The notes under the pieces were generated by a model that saw nothing but the letters and a program-made list of their open reading frames with translations, did no database searches and had not been told where the DNA came from. Of a stretch of 64,000 nt of DNA, positions 22,951 to 34,694 are shown piece after piece (position 1 is the first letter of the stretch; every line of letters starts with the position of its first letter). A program made the position numbers and the translations under genes. Origin of the DNA: Tetradesmus obliquus (lineage: Eukaryota > Chlorophyta > Chlorophyceae > Sphaeropleales > Scenedesmaceae); assembly GCA_030272155.1 (NCBI GenBank), contig CP126191.1:9570501-9634500 (forward strand), given 5' to 3'.

Positions 22951-25745
22951 TGGAGCGTGTGCGAGCGGCAGGCCGGCGACGCAGCCGATGGCTATCACAG
23001 GGGTGAGCGCATGTTGGCAGTATTGTGGCATGCTCAGTGCTCAAGTGCAGTGCTGCAGCAAGCCTGGCTGTATGTTGGTGGTGCATCACTGGAAGGGTTA
23101 CAGGCAGGCAGGTGCTGCGTGCTGTGCTGAGCTGAAGCAGCTGCATGTGCGGCGAGGCCTCCCAAACGCAGCGTGGTGCGGCATTGGCACAGCCATGACG
23201 TGCAGCATGTACTGAAGCTTGCGCAGCTCATGGATAGTTTCAAGCTGCCGGCCGCTCGTGCCTGGAGTAAGCTGGTGTGCGCGTGTGTGTGCCGTTTTAC
23301 TGTCGTTGTGTGCAGGCGCGGCGCAGCAGCAGCTCGACGCCGTGGGCTGCTGCTGCTGGCGACAGCGGCGCGGTAGCCAGCCCCAGCAGGCCTGGAGCAG
23401 CAGCCATGATGGCAGCAGCTGGCCGCTGGGGCTCTGCTCCAAAGGCAACCCCACCTGCTGCGCTGCCACTCAACTCTCCGCTAGCTGATGTGGAATGGCC
23501 AAGCCTAGGCGATGCTGTTCCAGATGCACCCAGGCATGCATCAGACGGCCAGCCAGGCGTAGCAGCAGCAGCAGGGCCAGGGCATGTGTGCGGCTGGGGT
23601 GCAGCAGCAGCAGCAGCGGCATCGTCAGCGTCCTCACAGCCGCACCCGCAGCACCCTAGCGCCAGTGCCAACACACACCCTGTCAGCCATCCTGTGGGGC
23701 AGCAACAGCAGCAGCAGCAGCAGGGCGGTGCTGCTGCGCCGACGGTTGCTGCTGTAGTAGCTGGGAAGGTGCCAGCAGCAGCAGCGAAGCAGCAGCAAGG
23801 CAAGCAGCAGCAGCAGCAGCAGCAGAAGACCATGGCTACTCTTGCAAAGGGTGGCAAGGTTGCACCACAGCCTGCAGCAGCAACAGCAGCCAAAGCTGAG
23901 CTGGCGCCGGCAGCAGCAGCAGCAGCAGCTGCTCCAGCAGCTGGCAAAGGCAAGCAAGCCAAGGCTGAGGCAGCAGCAGCAGCTAGGGCGGAAGCAGCAG
24001 CCAAAGCTGAAGCAGCAGCAGCTGTCAAGGAGCAGCAGCAGCAGCCTGATGGCAAGCAGCAGAAAGCGGACGCAGCAGCTGCTGCAGCTGACAGCAGCAG
24101 CAACGCCAGCAAGGCTGCGCAGAGCAACGGCAAGCTCAGCAAGGCTGAAGCAAAAAAGGCAGCAAAGGCTGCAGCCAAGCAGGCAGCAGCAGCTGCTGCT
24201 GCAGAAAAGGAGGCAGCCAAAGCAGCAAAAGAGGAGGCAGCAGCAGCAGCCAAGGCAGCCAAGGAGGATGCGGCAGCAAAGTCAGGTGCAGCAGCAGCAG
24301 CAGCAGCGGCAGCCGGCCCTGCTGCTGATGGTGCAGCAGAGGCCGGGAAGCCGTCTGCTGCTGCTGCTGCCGCTGCTGGGGCATCTCCTGCAGCAGCTGG
24401 CAAGGCCCCTCCCCCGGGCTTTGCAGGCGCGCGGGTCAAGGGCCCGCCACCCGGCTTTGGAGCCCCTGGCGCAGCAGTGCAGCAGCGGCAGCCCCCGCCT
24501 GGCTTTGAGCCGTCGCTGCTGGCGCTGGCGCGCGGCGGCAGCAGCAGCAGCTTGACCGGGCTGGGCGCTGGGCAGGGCAGCAGCGGCGGCGGCGCTCCAC
24601 CCCCTGGCATGGCTGCTGCTGTGCCTCCAGGCCTCCATCTGGGGATGAGCCCTCTGGGCCCAGCAGCAGCAGCAGGTGGGGCTGCAGCAGGTGCAGCAGC
24701 AGCAGCAAACGGCAGCGGCATGGGCAGCAGGCGCAGCAGCGATGTCGGCAGCAGCGCAGCAGGGGCTGCGGCTGGCATGGCGAGTGAGGACTTGGGCATG
24801 AGCACTGGCACGGCCAGCAGGCCACACTCGCGCGCAGGCTCGGTGCATGGTGCTGCAGGCGCGTCGCCGGCGCGTGCGCAGGCCAGCACTGCTGCCGACG
24901 CAGCAGCTGCGTCGCCGTCGCCGCTGCCGCAGCAGCAGCCGCAGCAGTCGCTGTTTGGTGGTGCTGCTGCAGGCGGGCTGTCGCCTCTGCTTGGCTTCCG
25001 CACGCACACGCCGCCGCCGCAGCAGCTGTTTGGGCCGCCTGGTGCGGCGCCCCCTGGCGCCGCCAGCAGCAGCGGCGGCTTTGACATCAATGCATTCTTT
25101 GCGGGGCCGTATGTTGGAGCTGGCTCGGTCGGCTCGGCAGCTGCTGGTGCTGGCAGCTTGTTTGGAGGCAGCCTGATGGGCACTTCACCTATGGCACAGA
25201 GTCCCATGGCATCTGCCACACCCACTGCAAGCGGCCTGGGCGGCGCAGCGCGCGGCAGCAGCGACGGTGCAGCGCTGAGCAGCCGCAAGCAGAGTCGGTG
25301 GGGCTTCGCACAGCAGCCACAGCAGCAGCAGCAGTCCATGCCACTGGCGGGTCCTTCAGGAGTGCCAGCGCCTGTTACGCCTGGGCTGCAGCAGCAGCCT
25401 GGCATGCGCACGCCGCCCGGCTTTGCTGAACCAGTGCCTGCCACACCAGCAGCACCCTTGGCTGGGTTTGGAGGCTTTGGCGGCGGTGGCGTCGGTGCGT
25501 TTGCTGGGCAGCAGCATGCAGCGTCGTTCTTCAAGAGCCTGCTGCCAGGCGTGAATGTGCATGTGGCTGCATCACCACCCACGCCCCCAGGAATTGGGAT
25601 GGCGCCGCCAGCCGTTGGTGTTGCTGGCGTGGCTCCCTTCCCCATGTCTGGGCCGCCCGCAGCAGCGCCTAACCCGGGGCTAGCGCTGCTGCAGCAGCTG
25701 CAGCGGGGCCAGCAGCAGCAGCAGCTGCACCACCAGCACCACTGA
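21443..25745 (+). CDS. NOT4: CCR4-NOT complex subunit 4, RING-type E3 ubiquitin ligase (NOT4/CNOT4)
   Basis: Four exons in phase 0: 21443-21505, 21822-21935, 22253-23002 and 23316-25745, giving 1,118 residues. The N terminus is the C4C4 RING of NOT4: CPLCMDPLD, then FCQCGYKMCLWCWNQL and CPNCRTEYDK. A linker helix follows, then an RRM starting at VVQRNLVYAVGMPLSI and containing FGRIKKVSVN and GSAYVTYYRPEDALRCI. The C3H1 segment TKYCNAFLKGVPC...DCLYLHDIA follows. From about residue 310 the protein is a long low-complexity tail rich in Ala, Gln, Pro and Gly with CAG-encoded Gln runs. Known role: ubiquitination coupled to mRNA decay and co-translational quality control in the CCR4-NOT complex. 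The 3' end of this gene has been copied in decayed form at about 36.7 and 47.5 kb. Identification is firm; the final exon's first residues depend on the acceptor at 23315. Confidence 0.93.
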
Positions 25746-28054
25746 AGCTGCACAGCTATCCTGAGGGATGGGTGTTCCGGCTATGGTTGGTGTCTTGCGA
25801 TGGTGGCGTGTGCTGCCGGCTTTGGTGGATGCTGCAGCAGCAGGGGCTCCGGCAGTTACTGCAGCTGCTGGCTTGCAGTTTGGGTTGCTGCTTGATCATT
25901 CTAGCATGGTCTCGCTGTGCAGCGCCACATCGCTGTATTGCAGTCCCGCCTGATGCAATGCATGCCGTTGGTGGACTGCCGCAGGAGCCACGGCTATGAG
26001 GTTATGCTTGTGCTGCATCAGATGCGACACATCAGCTGCAGATTGTCATACAGTGGCGTTGTTTTGTACGATGCTAGATGCACGCCGATTGGCAGCTCTG
26101 TCACGCTGTGCTGCCTGGTTTGCGGGTGCTGTGTGTGCGTTTGCTTCACTATGCACGCAGTGCGGCCCGTCACAGTAGGCTGTGGGTGCAGACCGTGCTG
26201 TCGCGGTTCTTGGGTTGGTATTTTCGTGTCTTTTGTGTTCAGCTACAGCTTGATTCTGCAAAGCAGCACAGGCCCATCATGCTTGGGATGCTATCACAGA
26301 GGGCTTCAGCAGAGTTGCCCCGTAGCATCACTTGCTTGACATTGTGCGGCTGTGGCAGCGAGAGCAAGGCTGTGGACTGCTCGCCAGCTGTGTTGCTGGT
26401 TGTAACGAGAGTGATAGCAGTGTTCGTTGCAGGGTTCACTGTTTCGTGGTTTTGGACAGCGTGTTACACAGCATCGCACGTACACAGCGTACAAGATGAA
26501 TGACGTCAGGTGTACGCTGTCCTCAATCTAAAGTTGATGCGCTGGTCAAAGAAACAGCTGCAGCAAATGCAAACGTGACGCGACTGTTTTTCACAAGGCT
26601 GCAGCAAGGCTGAGACCTCGAGGGCCTGAACAAACGCCTGACGCATATCACTACACAAAGCGCATACACACATGCAGCAATCTCCATACCCAACAGAAAT
26701 AAACGGGGGGAAGTGACAGGCAAATGCAATCAAGTAATAAGAACGTGTGCAAGCAAACAACAAACACAAGCCTGCATTGCTGACAGCGTTTGCCGCGTGC
26801 CATTCAACAGGAGCAGCAAAGCATAGGGAGTCGAGCAGTCCCATACTGCTGCAGTACAAAATCGCACCGTGCAATGGAATCTTGCAGTGACAGTGCTGCA
26901 AGCACCCCTGACAGCACGCATTGCACAGCATATGTTGTGGCACCATGCCGCCATTGAGCGTTCGCATGCGGATGCTATGTCAGTCTGTCAACACAGTCCC
27001 CCGCCCCCTTTCCTTATGCCTGCTTGGAGCAGCAACACGGCACCCAGCAACTTCAGTCCTCCTATGGCAGCAAACATGCATTGATGATGCAGCAAGATGT
27101 AGCTTAATATATTATGAATCCGAGCAGTGCTGGCTGATTGATTTCGTCCCACCAAACATGGCATGTTCACTGCTTAGCCTGCATGAACTCAGCGCAACTC
27201 AGGGCCGCAACCCCATCAAACTAGCCTGTTTGAATGGCAGATGTGGGTTAACATACCAAACTGGTACTGAACCTTGTCCAACCTGCAGATAACTGCACGC
27301 AAGAATCGGTCAAGTTCACGGCACCCCACAAACAGGCGACCACCTGCCCCCAAATCAATCACCTAACAAAAAGGCAACCCCGTGCCCCCACAACATTCAC
27401 CCCACAAACAGGCCACCCCCTGCCCCCAAGTCATTCACCCCACAAACTGGCAACCCCGTGCCCCCACAACATTAACCCCACAAACAGGCCACCCCCTGCC
27501 CCAACAACAATCACCCCACAAACAGGCAACCCCGTGCCCCCAAATCATTCACCCTACAAACAGGCAACCCCGTGGCCCCACAACATTCCAGTCCCAGGGA
27601 ACTCCACGATGCTGCACTGACTTTTGCACATCACACCTGGCGCTGCAGTGTTGCACAGCACACGCGACTGCTGTTCTGCCTCCTTCAAGTCGCAAGGGGC
27701 CAGTAACTTACTGAGTGTTTTCACTGGCCAAAAAGTAACAACTTGATGGTCACACACATGCTTACAGTTGTACTGGCAACACCTTAAATGTAGCCACACC
27801 ATGCAGCCATGATCTTGCAGCTGTTGCCATGCCACCCCATCTTCCCCTGCACTGCACATCATTTGGCAACCGGCCCCTTTCAAACCCACCCACGTTGAGC
27901 CAACATTTGTGCCACTCCATCAGGGACTGTAGCGCACACCGCTTCACAACTTTAACAACACTCCCTGGTACTTTCAACGGACGATTGTCGAACAACATTT
28001 TCCACCTGCATCATCCAAAGCTATGCATGGCTGCACCGACTGACTTGTGAGAGC
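25746..28054. other. NOT4 3' UTR, minisatellite and convergent intergenic region
   Basis: Holds the probable NOT4 poly(A) signal (TGTAA at 26401-26405), a minisatellite (27318-27595), and on the minus strand a TGTAA at 27766-27762 that would serve protease copy A, about 290 bp past its stop. No coding region recognised. Confidence 0.55.
27318..27595. repeat. C-rich minisatellite, unit about 36-38 bp
   Basis: Seven or so imperfect tandem units built around CACCCCACAAACAGGC and CCCCGTGCCCCCA alternate between ..CATTCA.. and ..AATCAT.. spacers. Confidence 0.9.
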
Positions 28055-31000
28055 TCACACCTTGATTTGGGTGGTAAATGGGGCGTAGTTAGGATGAGTC
28101 ACACCCGTAACAGTGTAACTGCATGTGCCACTGTTGAACTTGTTGGACGTCAAGGTTGCCACCCCGGTGCTGAGAGTTGTGGCAGACATGGTCTGGGAGG
28201 ATGTGCCCACTTGCCACGTCAGATTGACAGTAGCACCGCTGACGAGTGTGCTAGTGCCAGCGCGTCTCACTGTGACTTTTGCTGTGCACTTGAAGCCATT
28301 GCCGCTGTTGGTACGCGTTGGCGGTGCGGGAGAGATGGCCATTGTCGGCAGTGGGGCGGGGCTGCGGCACAAGCAGCAGACGTGCGTGCAGAAACTGAGT
28401 GCCAAACACTGCTGTCTCTAGAAGTGTACATACACGTCAGCGGCAGTCATTACATTACATTGCATTACATGCTCCACTCAACGAGGAGTGGAAACCCCAG
28501 TCAGGAGCCAACGAGAGGCTCATAGGGGGAGGAAACATCGACGAACAACTCATCATCGTCCAAACCGTCAGATGAAAACGCAGAAAGAAAAACTCATCAG
28601 CATCATCAATAGCTTGAGCAATAGCCTGAGAGGACAGAAAGACCTCAGGATCAGTGTCCGGGTGACACCGCATCAGATAGCAGCAGTGCACAAAAGCGGC
28701 CACCATAGCAGGTGCCTGCTTCATAAAAGTGATCATGTCATCGCCTGCTGGGTGGCAACCAGCAATAGTAGCCCATGTTTGTGACGAGTCCCCGAAGGGT
28801 TCGAACAACATAGCAAATCGCTCGCGGACTGGTGCATAGAAAGGGCACTCAAAGACCATATGAAACTCATCCTCAACAACCTCAGACTGGCAGCCAGGGC
28901 GTAGGCACACCCTGTCACTTCGCGGCACAGGTGGTCGCTGCCACCTGCCACTGCAGACACGTAAATCATGAGCACCCAAACGGAAACGGGTCAAGGACCC
29001 CAGATGCTCTCTGTTGATCCCAGCAGTTTGAGAGACATAATCTGGGCACCATAAAGCTGGGCTCACAAACAGCATGTCAGCAGAAGAGCATGCCGCAAAC
29101 CACCGCTCATAAGTACTGTAGACACCATGACCACTAGCAGCATCACGCGGGTTGACAGGGCACCCCTGCCACTGCTGATACAAGACGCCATCAAAAGCAC
29201 GCGCTATGGTTTTCAGATCCAGAGACTGGAAGTTTTGCAGCCTTTGCACGGCATCTCCCAGCTGCTGTGAGTGGGCATGCACATATTCAAGTACACGTCG
29301 CAACTGTGTGCACCACACTAATGATCATTGACCCATTTGAATTGCTGTCAATGGAGCCGCTGCAGCTGCGTGTGCATCAGCAAGAAACTAGCACAAATAA
29401 ATGACACGTATACGTACGGCTACGTAGCCCGATCAAAGCCAAATGAAACAGCGCAACCGTCTGCATCTGTCACAAACACAGATCTGGGGGATGCTGTGGG
29501 TGCATGCCTGCTGGAAGCTGCTGCTGCGCTGCATGCAGACGCCCGCGAGAGCAAATGATATTAACACACCTTGGGGAAGGAGATGGTGATGGGGATGGGG
29601 AAGGCAGCACCGCCTGCGGAGGCTGCCAGGCAGGAGGATTGCCCACAAACGGTGCTGACAAAGCAAGCGTGAGCGCGTACTGGCCAAGACAGCCGTAGTT
29701 TGAGTAGTCGCCTGCTGATGGGTCGACTGCGCCAGTGCCTGCCACAGACACGTAGTACCAGCCTGGCAATGGCAAATTGACAGTTGTAGCAGGCACCCCA
29801 AGGGTGGTGGCTGTACATGTGGCACATGTGCTCCCTCCTCCGGCGTTGATGCTGGCGGTTGGGTTGGCCGTTGCTATCGGCTGGCCTGTGGAGTTGAACA
29901 CTGTGATCAGCATGTCCAGATTGGTGCGCTGATGATACACACCGTAAGCAACGTTCCACAGATCTGCCCAGTCAGCGAGCACCTGGAAGCAACAAGAAAG
30001 GCATGTACAGTAGCAGGGTTGGTTGTGCGTCTACTGTCGGAATCCTGAGTAAATGTATGTTTGTATGTGCAGTGCAGTTACGCGCAGCTGCCAGGGGCAC
30101 CAGCACCAGAACTTGATTTTGATTTATGCAGCAGCATTGAATGTGCTGCATGTTGTGGAGATGTCGATGGATCAACCTCAGGCCCAATGATAGCTGATAT
30201 AGCCGCCAGACGCTGCAAGGTGTGCATAGTTCTAACATGCGGTACAATGTCACACCGACATGCCGCTTGCCGCACACGAATGCATCAGTCATAAGAGCGG
30301 TGTGTGATCCAATACATGCAATGCAGTTGTGTTATGCCAACTGTAATAGCTCCTGCCACAGGCCGCTTCCATCAGGATTAGCAGCGGCCGGGACACCTCT
30401 GTGGTGTCACTGTGGTGCCACTGTGGTGTCACTGTGGTGCCACTGTGGTGTCACTGTGGTGTCACTGGTGTCACTGTGGTGTCACTGTGGTGTCACTGGT
30501 GTCACTGTGGTGTCACTGTGGTGTCACTATGGTGTCACTGTATACCCAGGAGGCTCACCTGACCCGTGATGCTGGCGGTGCCGCCAGTTGCATAAAACCT
30601 GAAGACATCTGCCACGTTAGCCTGCGCGACAACGCCTGCTGCGCTTGCCGTGCCGTCACTGGCTGTGGCAAGGAGCGTTGCTGTTGCCAGGCTGGTGCCA
30701 ATGAGGGAGGGGGCGCGCCCGAGTTTGGAAGCAAGTATGAATGTGTCATCTTCGGGCTGTTGGTTTGTTGGACCCCAGGGGATGCAGCAGCGCGAGAGCG
30801 GAAAGAACAAGAGGAGAGCAGGAGAGGCAGAGAAAAAGGCAGGCGCAGAGTGTGTTGAAAGGAAGGAGAAAGATATGTGCCGTCAATGATTTGAACTGCT
30901 GCGGTCGATGCAGACACTTACAGCTGCAGCTGGGCACAGTTGTGCAAGCGCACACACACACGTTGTGAGCTGTGCATTGCAGCTGCCGCACAACCATGCC

Positions 31001-31546
31001 AGCACGAGTGCATTCAGGCATGGTCCCCCTTGCGAGACTCAAAGACGCTTTACACTGTACTCACGTTGGTTGCCCCAGAATAATCGCCCTTGCTCCACTG
31101 CGACAGCGGCCTTTCGTACCCCACGCCCATGATCTGTGCAAGGCGCAATGCATCAGAAGCAGCAGCAGCAGCATCAGCATCAGCATCAGCATCAGTGAGC
31201 AGTGTATGGAGAAGTGTGCTGGTGCAGATTTCCTGTTAACAGCAGCAGCAAACATGTGAAAGGCCAATGACAAACCGATGGCACTCGGGGCTCAGCTAGC
31301 AGCTTTGCAAAACACACAAGACACATGGGGAGACAAATGCCATGTGCTGTGCTTGCATGCAGACACATCTGAGCATGCTCACTCGCTCACTCACTTACTC
31401 ACTCGCTCACTCACTCACTCACTCACTCACTCACTCACTCACTCGCTCACTCACTCACCGGTGCCCAGTCACCCCACCCTCTTGAATATACTCCACTCAC
31501 TGCATCTCCATCATGGGAGAGACCAAAAGTGTGCCCAAGCTCTGTT

Positions 31547-31599
<53 letters not shown>

Positions 31600-33950
31600 G
31601 CAGCGGCAGCATTGGCGGCAGCAAAATGTTTGAGTGCAGGCAGCCACAGCCGAAACACTGCGCGGCAGTGCAGTATGCTGCACAGGGGCCGTTGCGCGGG
31701 CGGCTCACCGCAGTGCATACACGAACACAGGTCTGCCTATAATATCACGACCACATGCATATGTGCATGTGGCTGACCCTGGGCATTAACAACGGTGCTG
31801 CTGCAGGCGGTCAAGCTGCAACCCATCCATGCCTGGTGAACCGGCGGAGCAGCACTACATCCCCAACCAGCAATTCGCAAACCAAGTTTTGCCCACCATG
31901 TGATATTGCCTCCCAGACATACTTCGGGATGTTGTAGTTTTTCTGCAAAATGCAAGTGCCATGCAAATGGTACACGCTGAAGGTGAGTGTAGGCGTTGAT
32001 GATGTAATGTAATGTAATGTAATGATGAATGGAGGTGCTCCCAGGTGCGAACAAAACCGATGGGGCGGTAGCGCGCAGGTCGGCGCAAGTGCCGTCACAT
32101 GAATCGCCACAGCAGTATGCAGCCTACTGCGCATGTCTGTAATGAGAAACATCTGCCCAGCAACCAAGCATCAGCTTTGAAACTTTCAGTGATGTATGAC
32201 CAAGCACATTGGAGCCATGATGCAATCTTCTTCTGTTGCAGTATAGCGCAGGGCTGATGACATTGTTGCAGTAGCTTCCACGGGAACAAAATGAGGATGA
32301 TGCTGGCAAAACATGCGTGTAAAAGCTTTTGTTATGCATCCCTCCTTCAGCCGATGCTCTTTCCGTGCGTCAATCAGAGAAAAAGAACATCAGTCATGCA
32401 CGCCAGAGAGCACCCAAACAGACTGCGCCAGACGAGGATGCACAAAGAACCAAACTCAACCAGGGTTCAAGCAAGTCTGTAGCAAGAGGCAGGCATACAG
32501 TAACACACCTGTGAAAATATCAGCACAGGTGGGGGATTTGCTTCGCCAAAGGTGTTGAGACGACTCCACCCAGCTGCACCGTCTGCGATAACAAGATACA
32601 CACATGTCAGTAGCCAATATGACCAACTATTCTGCTGCTGAAGGCAAGCTCACGACGATGCACAAAACAACAATGCGTCACGGCAGCCACTGCATTGACG
32701 CAGGAGATTATATAGTGCTATGCGGTCCCACCTGAGCAACAGCAGCAGTGCAGGGCTGCTGATCCAAAGCGGCGCATACCCAGTTGCTTGAGCTGTTCAA
32801 ATGCGCCATGCAGTTGCACACTGCATAGATCTACGCTGCCTACACATCATGCGTCCTCAGCAGCTGTGCATGTACAAACTAGGAACAGAGGGCCAGCTGC
32901 GACGTAACTTTCTAGGCTTCTCCTTTTCTGTGTGCATGCTGCCCCAACACAGCCGCATAACTACATCCAGAAGAAGATAGGCCATTACGCAACCTACATT
33001 GTTCTAATCCTGTGCCAGTGCCATCGCCACCAATGCAGGCACGGAAGATGTACCGCGACTCAATGGTTGCTCCAGGGGGTATGGTGGTCACGTCCACATC
33101 AAAGGGTGCATAGTCCTCAGCCACCGCACGCCACATCGCCACTGTAAGCACACATACACACACAGAGCACGAAACAGAATGGGTTTGAGAAGCAGGGTAG
33201 CAGATCACAGTGTCGCGCTGCTCCGCTGCTGCTGTTGCTGGCGCACTGCGTGCTGCTCCACGCACTGCTGGCTAGCAGCATGTGGACAGGAAGCTATGTA
33301 TTTGGTAATTATTGGTGATAATTGGCGATTGTTATAACAAGGAGGCAACCTTCCTGAGTGCCAGCTGCGTTAACATTGTGACACAAGCATCTGCGCAGCC
33401 GACAGCGCACCGCGCACCTATGTCTGACCGCTCCTCACTGCAGCAGAGCAGCAGCAGGCACAGCAGCAGCAACATCAGCAAGTTTCTTGGCGCTGCGGTG
33501 GCGACGTATATGCAATGTGTTCTACGGTGCTCACTCTCCTTTTCTGGTCTCAGACCTGTGTTCAACCTGCTGTGGCTCATACCATCAAAGATGGTGCTAG
33601 CACCCACATGTAACTATCCTCTTTCAAAAGTATGCGTCATGCGTATCGCTGCGTGAAGCACAGCACAGCCTTACTTCCCCTTTCTGCAGCTTGCACTGCT
33701 CAGGCTGCTGCTTACTAATATTTACAAGGGTGGTCAATGTTTGATGCAAACTTCTCATATTGCAGGCAAAGAACAACGGCAAATTCTGACAGTGTGTCGC
33801 TGCGGTCATGTTGCAACCTGCACAGCTGCGGCTGCTGGGCTGCAAGCGTGCAACTTGATGGCGGAATCAATGTACGGCTGCTACATGAACAGCACGTCAA
33901 CACATCTGCGCCTAATGCAAATGTAAGCTGATAAACTGCTGTCCGTAAGC

Positions 33951-33991
<41 letters not shown>

Positions 33992-34658
33992 GTGCCACAG
34001 CCAGCAGGAGCTGCTGCCACACCCTGCTGCAGGCTATGACAGTCAATAGCTGAGGCTTGCCATCTGTGCTGGACAGCAGTACAACCAGCAAGGCGGTCAG
34101 GTGGCTGGCTGAATCAAGGTTCTGCAAGTGTTGCTCAGTGCTAGCCATGCCTCGTTATGGTGGGGTGAATGCGCACCTGTTGAATGTGGTGTTGATGCCG
34201 TCCTGATTCCCGAACGCAACAATGGACCAAGGGCACGCACAGAGCAGATGGCCGCAGCAAAAGCAGCACAACAGTAACTCTGTGTCAGGCCACCATCTGA
34301 ACACCATCACGTGGCATATGCGGCAGATGAAGGGGAGAACACACCAGTATCATTTGCATTCCTGTATGCATTGCAGGGAGGCTGCTGCCAAAAGAATGCC
34401 ACGCATGGAAGCAGTTGGCTCTGCCAGCAGTGACGTGGCCATGCCATACAGCGGCTGTACATCCTGCACACCTTGTCGTAGGGGGGTATAGTGATTACTG
34501 GGTAATTGTCGTTGTTCCAGGAAGTGCCTGTGAGGATGCAGCCATCGAAGTCCAGCCTGCACACAAGCAGCAGCAGCAGCAGCAGACACAGAAGCAGCAG
34601 CAGCAGCAGCAGTAGCAGATGCAGATGCAGACGCAGCAGCAGCAGCGGAGGCAGCGGT

Positions 34659-34694
<36 letters not shown>

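Noticed and set aside
23297-25753. 818-codon minus-strand frame opposite NOT4
   Set aside because: Mirror of the Ala/Gln/Pro-coding tail of NOT4. CAG/GCN repeats stay open in all frames; no domain and no splice logic.
27318-27595. CRISPR array
   Set aside because: Units are contiguous tandem repeats without unique spacers, and the genome is eukaryotic.
30398-30541. Coding repeat (V-S-L-W-C-H peptide)
   Set aside because: 11-bp minisatellite in an intron; open frame is incidental.
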